The position numbers were made by a program, and so were the translations under genes. The notes beneath the pieces were generated by a model, which made no database searches, was not told the origin of the DNA, and saw only the letters and a program-made list of their open reading frames with translations. Positions 7,077 through 11,444 of a stretch of DNA of 11,444 nucleotides are shown in pieces (position 1 is the first letter of the stretch; each line of letters starts with the position of its first letter). This stretch comes from CAZFYZ01 sp964523735. GTDB lineage: Bacteria > Armatimonadota > UBA5829. Where the stretch lies: the NCBI GenBank assembly GCA_964523735.1, contig CAZFYZ010000116.1:1-11444 (forward strand). The letters are read 5' to 3'.

Positions 7077-8095
7077 AGCCAGACTTCGACCAGTTCCTCA
7101 AGGTCCTTCGTCGCCAAGGCAAGCCGGACCATCTACCTTTCTACGAGCACTTGGCAAGCAGCGGCTTCATGACCACACGCAGCGGCGTGCCGTTCGGGGA
7201 GATGTCCATGGACGACCCCCAGTTCTGGCCCGCCTACGTAGACTTCTGGCTGGGGATGGGTTACGACTGTGTCCCGATGGAGATCAATCTCAACTGCCCG
7301 ATGCCCGCGCAAGAGCACACACTGAGCGTAGGGAGCGAGTCCAGGGCGGTCATCTCGAGTATGGAAGACTTCGAGAGATACCCCTGGCCGGACGAATCCA
7401 ACCCCATCAACTTCGGGCACTTCGAGACCGTCGCGAAGCTGCTGCCCGATGGCGTCAAGATAGTCGGCGGGGTCTGCGCCGGGCCCTATGAGTGGGTGTC
7501 GCAGATGATGGGGGTCGTGGGGCTATCTTACGCTCTTGTGGACAACCCCGAGTTGGTCGAGCTCGTGTTCAATCGCATCGGGTCGCTGCATATCAGCGCG
7601 GACCGTCAGCTTGCAACTATGGACGCCATCGGCGCGCTGCGGCAGGGGGATGACCTCGGGTTCAAGACTGCCACTTTCCTGAGCCCCGAGCTTCTGCGGA
7701 AACTGGTCTTTCCCATATACACCAGGATGGTCGCGGAGGCGCACGCCTGGAACAAGCCATTCATCTTGCACTCGTGCGGGAATCTGGAGGCCGTCTACGA
7801 CGACCTTATCGACGGTTGCGACATCGACGCGAAGCACTCGTTCGAAGATGTCATACTACCGGTCGCGGAGTTCAAGCGACGCTATGGGAGCCGGGTCACG
7901 GCGCTGGGCGGGCTGGATGTCGATGTTATCTGTCGGAGCACTCCTGACGAAGCGCGGGCCTATGCTCGCAAGCAGATCGAGCAGTGCTTTTCGGACGGCT
8001 ACTGGGCGCTCGGGACGGGCAACTCCCTTACAGACTACATGCCCGTCGAGAACTATATTGCCGTTCTCGAGGAGGGCATGGCGGTTGCCGGGTAA
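7077..8095 (+). CDS. Uroporphyrinogen decarboxylase-like protein, start lost in the gap
   Basis: About 339 residues of a UroD-superfamily TIM barrel are visible, beginning (N)AG-PDFDQFLKVLRRQGKPDH. Family members start only a few residues before this, so the start codon probably lies in the gap. Motifs include LPFYEHLAS, KIVGGVCAGPYEW, FILHSCGNL (codons near 7757-7783), DAKHSFED and TALGGLDVDV. HSCG is the zinc-type His-x-Cys of corrinoid methyltransferases (MtaA/CmuA type), but the later cysteine, usually in GSGC, is asparagine here (GTGNSLTDYMP, AAC at 8021-8023). A haem-pathway decarboxylase is unlikely; it is better called a UroD-like protein of unknown substrate, perhaps a methyltransferase or a sugar-catabolism partner. 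Its stop lies three bases from that of the convergent GHL10-like gene. The frame read upstream through the gap is not real coding sequence. Confidence 0.85.
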
Positions 8096-8098
8096 GGG

Positions 8099-9472
8099 CT
8101 ACGGCCATCCGGCCCACGGAGCCGGCGGTAAGTAGGGCAGGGCGGCCTCGCGGTAGGCGGCGTAGGCAGCGAGGGCGGTGGCTCTCGCGGCGAAGTAGGT
8201 GGCTTCATCATATTGGCCTGTTGAACAGAGCTCTCCGGCGCGGTCGCAGAGCTCTTGGCTTCTATCCAGCGGGCTGCGGAAGGGCAGGCTCGCGGGTTTG
8301 GCGTAGGGTCCGGCCGGAAGCAGCGTTGGGTTGGCGTACGGTAGCCTTAGGTAAGAGGCGGAGAAGAGCACCTGGCCGTCGGCTAGTCCCTCACGGGCCA
8401 GGGCTATCTGGGTAACGGTCTGACCCGGGTCGCCGTAGCGGTGGAGGCCAAGCCCGGGCGCCAGTAATGATCGCCTGCTTGTCAGGTAGCGCTGCAGCTT
8501 CACGAGCCTGCTGAATCGGGCATTGTCAGGCTCATAGCTCATTGGTACCACGAAGTCCAGCCAGCGGTTGTCCACCCAGTGCTGCCAGTTCTGCATCAGC
8601 TTTATCCTGGCGTCTCGCGGGGTCTCGCCCACGGCGACGGAGAGCGCCAGCGACGGACGGAAGCCGCCTGTCGCAGTGGGGCCGATCCCGCGAACCACAC
8701 CGGCTATTCTCTCGACAAACCCGCTGACCTGCTGCTCGCGAAAGAGGTTCCACTTTTGTAGCCACTCAGGCACGGCTATCATCACCGGTCCTCCGAGGAC
8801 ATCGGCGGTACCTGCTGCGGCAGCAGCCTCAGGGTCAGGCGAGTAGCCGTGCTGGCTCACGAACCTGCGGATGGAGTAGTCGCTGTAGCCGTAGTCACCC
8901 GATTCCTGCGTCTCGTAGCGAATGTAGTCCAGGTGCAGGCCATCCACATCGTAACGGGTCAGCAGTTCTCTGAAGAGGTCGGCTAGGAAGTTTTGCACTT
9001 CCGGATTGGCGGGGCTCAGCCAGTAGCCGCCGTTGGCCGAAAGCTCCTGGCCCCGCGCATCGCGTTCAGCCCAGTCGGGGTGGGCTGTAAGAATGCCTCC
9101 TCGGTCCTGAGTATAGCCCGCGCGGAATACCCAGACCCACGGGTGGACCTCGAGGCCTAGCCTATGAGCTTCCTGTATCATGATGGCCAGTGTGTCCGGC
9201 GCATCTGCAAAGCGTGGATCGCGGGCGAGGAGCTTGGATGGGTAGACGGCGTAGCCTCGCGAGACCGTCTCAGGAAAGAGCACGTTGAAGCCCGCCTGAG
9301 CATAGCCGCGAACCTGCTCGCGGATGGCTGGCTCAGTCTTGCCCATGGCGCCGGCGTCAATCCATATCCCGCGGATCTCGACAAGTGGGTCCAGGCAGAC
9401 GTAGTCAACCGCCAGTACCGGTCCACAGCAACACGATATCAGCACGGCGGCTAGTAGAAGCGTTCTAGTCAT
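8099..9472 (-). CDS. Exported GHL10-type glycosidase-like protein
   Basis: This 457-residue protein belongs to the glycosyl hydrolase-like 10 (GHL10, YngK/DUF187) group. These have a TIM-barrel fold and are thought to act on glycans. It has an N-terminal export signal, MTRTLLLAAVLISCCC. LISC at residues 11-14 fits a lipobox, while VLA at 19-21 would fit signal peptidase I, so lipoprotein or secreted forms are both possible. Motifs: EIRGIWID (32-39), LGLEVHPWVWV (105-115), the DGLHLDYIRY strand with candidate catalytic D182 (177-186), and LDFVVPMSYEPD (305-316). The C-terminal 60 residues are helical and end LPYLPPAPWAGWP. The ATG at 9470-9472 is chosen because GGAGAGGTG immediately precedes it; a TTG 60 bases upstream would put extra residues before the signal peptide. 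It follows the terminator of the RhaT-like gene, so it probably has its own promoter, which I could not identify. Confidence 0.85.
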   Translation of the reverse strand: MTRTLLLAAVLISCCCGPVLAVDYVCLDPLVEIRGIWIDAGAMGKTEPAIREQVRGYAQAGFNVLFPETVSRGYAVYPSKLLARDPRFADAPDTLAIMIQEAHRLGLEVHPWVWVFRAGYTQDRGGILTAHPDWAERDARGQELSANGGYWLSPANPEVQNFLADLFRELLTRYDVDGLHLDYIRYETQESGDYGYSDYSIRRFVSQHGYSPDPEAAAAAGTADVLGGPVMIAVPEWLQKWNLFREQQVSGFVERIAGVVRGIGPTATGGFRPSLALSVAVGETPRDARIKLMQNWQHWVDNRWLDFVVPMSYEPDNARFSRLVKLQRYLTSRRSLLAPGLGLHRYGDPGQTVTQIALAREGLADGQVLFSASYLRLPYANPTLLPAGPYAKPASLPFRSPLDRSQELCDRAGELCSTGQYDEATYFAARATALAAYAAYREAALPYLPPAPWAGWP

Positions 9473-9552
9473 CACCTCTCCTATTATCAGTCCGCACAGG
9501 CCTTTCCTGCTCGTGTCCACCTCTTCGTGCAAGTGCTATCAAGCAAGAGAAA

Positions 9553-9580
9553 CGGCCGGCTGCTTCTTGGCAGCCGGCCG
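9553..9580 (-). terminator. Rho-independent terminator of the RhaT-like gene
   Basis: A perfect 11-bp stem, CGGCCGGCTGC (9553-9563) and GCAGCCGGCCG (9570-9580), encloses the loop TTCTTG. On the minus strand it is followed by TTTCTCTTGCTTG, a moderate U-tract. It lies 31 bases past the stop of the RhaT-like gene and 80 bases before the start of the GHL10-like gene, so these two minus-strand genes are probably separate transcription units, apart from read-through. Confidence 0.85.
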
Positions 9581-9611
9581 GTACTAGCTCAGTTGACGAT
9601 GGGTGGAGAAA

Positions 9612-10712
9612 CTACACTGACAGACCCATCGTCTGTGCCAGACGCTTGCCATAGGCCAGTATGACCACGGCAACGAGCAGCACGGCGATGGCTAGGTACA
9701 TCTGCATGCGGGGCTTTCCATGAACTCCATGCCATTCCCCACTGATGAAGCCGACCAACTGGCTTCCAATCATCTGCATTGACTGCTGGATACCGAAACC
9801 GATGGAGGCGCCGATAGCACCGAGGTACTTCATTCCGATGAACATCAGCGGGAAGCTGAATATGCCCTGCAAGCCCATGATGATGATAAGGAAGAAGTCG
9901 AAGCCGCTCTTTGTCAGCACACCCCATGTTCTGTTCTTGGTCATGAGGAATGCAGGATAGAGCACGTTCATCCAGACCGCCACCAAGGCGCCTATCGCCA
10001 TCGAGGCGAATCCGATGGACCACTCTTGGGCGCCGTGGCTCTTCAAGGTCTCGCTGATCGGGCCCTGGCTATAGACGAATGAGAGCGCGAGGCCGCAAGA
10101 CAAGATGCCCATCACAACCGCCATCGTAAGCCCTGCGTAGAAGTCTATCGGGTTCTCGAGACGCCCGCCCGATTTCATGTCGGCCTTCTTCAGAGCGCGG
10201 TCCTTGCCAAGTCCGGCAAGAACGACCAGGAGCACGGCCACCAGCATGACCATGACAGCCACAACTATCACTTGGCCCGGCTTGCTTGTGATGCCTGGGG
10301 ATTGGCCGAAGATGCCGGATCCCTTGAAGATGAGGGGAAGAAGAACACCAGTGGACATGCCCAAACCGGTGAGTATGCCTGCCGTAAGAGCAAAGCCGAT
10401 TCGCACCATGCAGAGAGAGCAGAGGACGTTAGCGACGCCCCAGCCCATGGCTATGAGGTTGCCCAGCAGCACCGCTCGCAAGCTATCGGGCTGTGAGACT
10501 AGATCGCCAACAACCGCGACCATCTTGGACCATCCGCCGCAGCCGATCATCGTAATCAACCACGGGATGACAACCAGGGTGATAAGGTTGTTAAGAAACC
10601 CCCACTGTTCATATTTGTACTTGCGGAAAAGCTTGACTGGCCAGGCGCCGCCGCCGACAAACAGGCCGGCAACGACCACCATTGCGACCCCGGTCCACAT
10701 ACTATCGCTCAT
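9612..10712 (-). CDS. RhaT-family sugar:proton symporter
   Basis: This is a 366-residue integral membrane protein of the drug/metabolite transporter superfamily, RhaT family; Escherichia coli RhaT is 344 residues and imports L-rhamnose with protons. About ten transmembrane segments are seen (roughly residues 7-22, 38-56, 80-100, 105-127, 146-168, 190-214, 231-254, 269-288, 293-320 and 337-353). Family-like features include VGGGAWPVKLFRKYKYEQW near the N-terminus and the GLQGIFSFPLMFIGMKYLG to GEWHGV stretch in the last third, which aligns with the WYLQFFFY and KEWNN regions of RhaT. The ATG at 10710-10712 has AGGAT upstream. No rhamnose isomerase, kinase or aldolase gene is nearby, so the transported sugar is not established. 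It may work with the neighbouring GHL10-like protein. Confidence 0.75.
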   Translation of the reverse strand: MSDSMWTGVAMVVVAGLFVGGGAWPVKLFRKYKYEQWGFLNNLITLVVIPWLITMIGCGGWSKMVAVVGDLVSQPDSLRAVLLGNLIAMGWGVANVLCSLCMVRIGFALTAGILTGLGMSTGVLLPLIFKGSGIFGQSPGITSKPGQVIVVAVMVMLVAVLLVVLAGLGKDRALKKADMKSGGRLENPIDFYAGLTMAVVMGILSCGLALSFVYSQGPISETLKSHGAQEWSIGFASMAIGALVAVWMNVLYPAFLMTKNRTWGVLTKSGFDFFLIIIMGLQGIFSFPLMFIGMKYLGAIGASIGFGIQQSMQMIGSQLVGFISGEWHGVHGKPRMQMYLAIAVLLVAVVILAYGKRLAQTMGLSV

Positions 10713-10853
10713 TGCATCCTATCCTTTCGACTAGAATCTGCCCTTTATGGACTCCCGCCCCGGCGGTCGGCCTCTGGAGAATGCTCACCCAAACTATCCT
10801 GAATAGGCCCTTGCCCCTCACTCGCCGCGGCTCGTCGTCGTTGAGGTGACAAT

Positions 10854-10881
10854 AGTATAGCACAGTTTGGTCTCGAGTCCA
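10854..10881 (-). promoter_or_regulatory. Candidate extended -10 promoter of the RhaT-like gene
   Basis: On the minus strand TGGACT (10876-10881) is followed after 16 bases by TATACT (10854-10859), preceded by TGC, an extended -10 motif. Transcription would begin near 10847, leaving a leader of about 135 bases before the ATG. The leader contains a short CCGCC/GGCGG stem near 10755-10770, but I see no recognised riboswitch. Confidence 0.45.
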
Positions 10882-11092
10882 TGTGCTTTAGTGCAACATC
10901 TCACTCCTATTGGAAGAATAGTTTCCCCGAACTTGATTGTGGAGGACAGGTGTGCGGCGGTAGGTGCCGAATCGAGCCGAGATATCTCGCTGCCTACACA
11001 TCGGCCATCAGAGAAAGGGTTGGTGTAGGAGCATGTGAGAGTGTTGCAGGGGAGGGAGGGCATCGGTGGGTAATGACTTCCATGGTGACTGC

Positions 11093-11119
11093 GTATTGAA
11101 AGCAGTGCTCGTTCAATAC
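11093..11119. promoter_or_regulatory. Palindrome before the thioredoxin-fold gene
   Basis: GTATTGAA (11093-11100) and TTCAATAC (11112-11119) are a perfect 8-bp inverted repeat. The spacer contains AGCA-G-TGCT, a second short dyad. The palindrome ends four bases before the GAGGT ribosome site of the gene at 11132. It could be an operator or a leader hairpin. Confidence 0.5.
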
Positions 11120-11131
11120 TGCGAGGTTAAT

Positions 11132-11444
11132 ATGATCAGGATATCGACTTTGGTTGTGGTGTGCCTATTCGGCCTGGCTCTGGCTTCGTCTTGCTTGGCG
11201 CTTGCGGTGGGTGAGGCCGCTCCGGCTTTCAAGCTGAACGATCAGTTTGGGAAGAGCTGGGACGTGTCAGCTCTCAAGGGATCAGTCGTTGTGGTGGTGG
11301 CTGCCAATCGGGACTCTGGTAGAGCGTTGGGTCCGTGGTTTGAGTATCTGAAGCCTAAGTATGGCTCAAGAATCCAACTGCTCGGGCTGATGCAGCTGAA
11401 CGGGATTCCGGGGTTTGCGCGGGGGATCGCTCGCAATAGGATCA
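11132..11444 (+). CDS. Exported thioredoxin-fold protein without redox cysteines, 3' end missing
   Basis: The first 104 residues are visible before the window ends. A signal peptide (MIRISTLVVVCLFGLALASSCLALA, cleavage probably after residue 25) is followed by VGEAAPAFKLNDQFGKSWDVSALKG, the usual opening of peroxiredoxin/TlpA-type thioredoxin folds. SVVVVVAANRDSGRALGPW follows. In active members the strand ends in a cysteine motif such as WC-x-x-C or T-x-x-C; here the equivalent stretch AANRDSGR (57-64) has no cysteine, and none occurs in the visible mature part. It may therefore be a non-redox binding or structural protein. The start is the ATG at 11132, with GAGGT five bases upstream at 11123-11127. 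The downstream half and its neighbours are outside the window. Confidence 0.7.
   Translation, partial: MIRISTLVVVCLFGLALASSCLALAVGEAAPAFKLNDQFGKSWDVSALKGSVVVVVAANRDSGRALGPWFEYLKPKYGSRIQLLGLMQLNGIPGFARGIARNRI

Larger units (their letters stand above)
10713..11131. other. Non-coding divergent region of 419 bases
   Basis: This region separates the minus-strand RhaT-like gene from the plus-strand thioredoxin-fold gene. It holds a candidate promoter for the first (10854-10881) and a palindrome before the second (11093-11119). The rest, about 10890-11090, shows a small CTATT/AATAG stem and a purine-rich stretch near 11050-11070, but no gene I can support. A 72-codon open frame at 10881-11099 has no ribosome site, no recognisable domain and low-complexity codon use, so I do not call it. 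Confidence 0.6.

Noticed and set aside
9484..9489. GATAAT-like -10 box just upstream of the GHL10-like gene on the minus strand
   Set aside because: No matching -35 box at 16-18 bases, and transcription would start inside the ribosome site.
9473..9532. Longer start (TTG at 9530-9532) for the GHL10-like gene
   Set aside because: It would put 20 hydrophilic residues before a clear signal peptide, and the ATG at 9470-9472 has a strong ribosome site directly upstream.
10177..10734. 185-codon plus-strand frame opposite the RhaT-like gene
   Set aside because: Antisense shadow; composition is unnaturally rich in Thr, Met, Pro and Arg, and the opposite strand encodes a clear ten-segment transporter.
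10881..11099. 72-codon open frame in the right-hand intergenic region
   Set aside because: No ribosome site, no similarity to a known family, and it overlaps the candidate promoter of the RhaT-like gene.
11096..11119. TTGAAA and AATACT as promoter boxes within the palindrome before the thioredoxin-fold gene
   Set aside because: The spacing is only about 13 bases, too short for a sigma-70 promoter.

Overview
The window reads as a moderately GC-rich bacterial chromosome segment, probably from a metagenome assembly, because a run of exactly ten N bases sits at 7067-7076. Energy-metabolism and isoprenoid genes lie beside an uroporphyrinogen-decarboxylase-like protein, a GHL10-type secreted glycosidase-like protein and a RhaT-like sugar transporter. 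That mix resembles the accessory gene content of Armatimonadota, Planctomycetota and similar environmental phyla. This is inference only; no rRNA or marker gene present fixes the taxonomy.

Layout. Positions 1-3794 hold a plus-strand, operon-like run: the end of nuoC, nuoD (overlapping nuoC), a membrane-anchored PIN-TRAM protein of the YacL type, and an ispD-ispF fusion that overlaps it. YacL next to ispD and ispF is a known arrangement in Bacillus; the two nuo genes in front are the less usual part. The remaining complex I genes do not follow nuoD. The run ends in a cluster of hairpin-forming repeats (3797-3888), which also supplies the stop codon of a convergent PHP-domain phosphoesterase gene (3883-4710, minus). 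After a 127-base divergent intergenic region with a good sigma-70-type promoter comes a long plus-strand gene for an O-antigen ligase/polymerase-like membrane protein with a C-terminal TPR region (4838-6970).

Positions 6971-9472 are the least settled part. Just after the ligase-like gene, on the minus strand, is the last 28 codons of a gene whose end closely resembles the end of the GHL10-like gene at 8099-9472. It runs into the N gap. Beyond the gap is a UroD-like gene that has lost its start, then the complete GHL10-like gene in convergent orientation. The gap therefore probably hides sequence, and a reading frame drawn through it is artificial. Upstream of the GHL10-like gene lie a strong terminator and a RhaT-family sugar:proton symporter gene, both on the minus strand. 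These two suggest uptake and processing of a sugar or glycan.

The right end has a 419-base non-coding region with a candidate promoter for the RhaT-like gene, then a palindrome and the start of an exported thioredoxin-fold protein that lacks the redox cysteines and is cut by the window edge. I saw no tRNA, rRNA, CRISPR array, transposase or phage gene. The most notable observations are the repeat-built linker of the IspDF fusion, the duplicated glycosidase tail at the gap, and the dyad over the start of the ligase-like gene.
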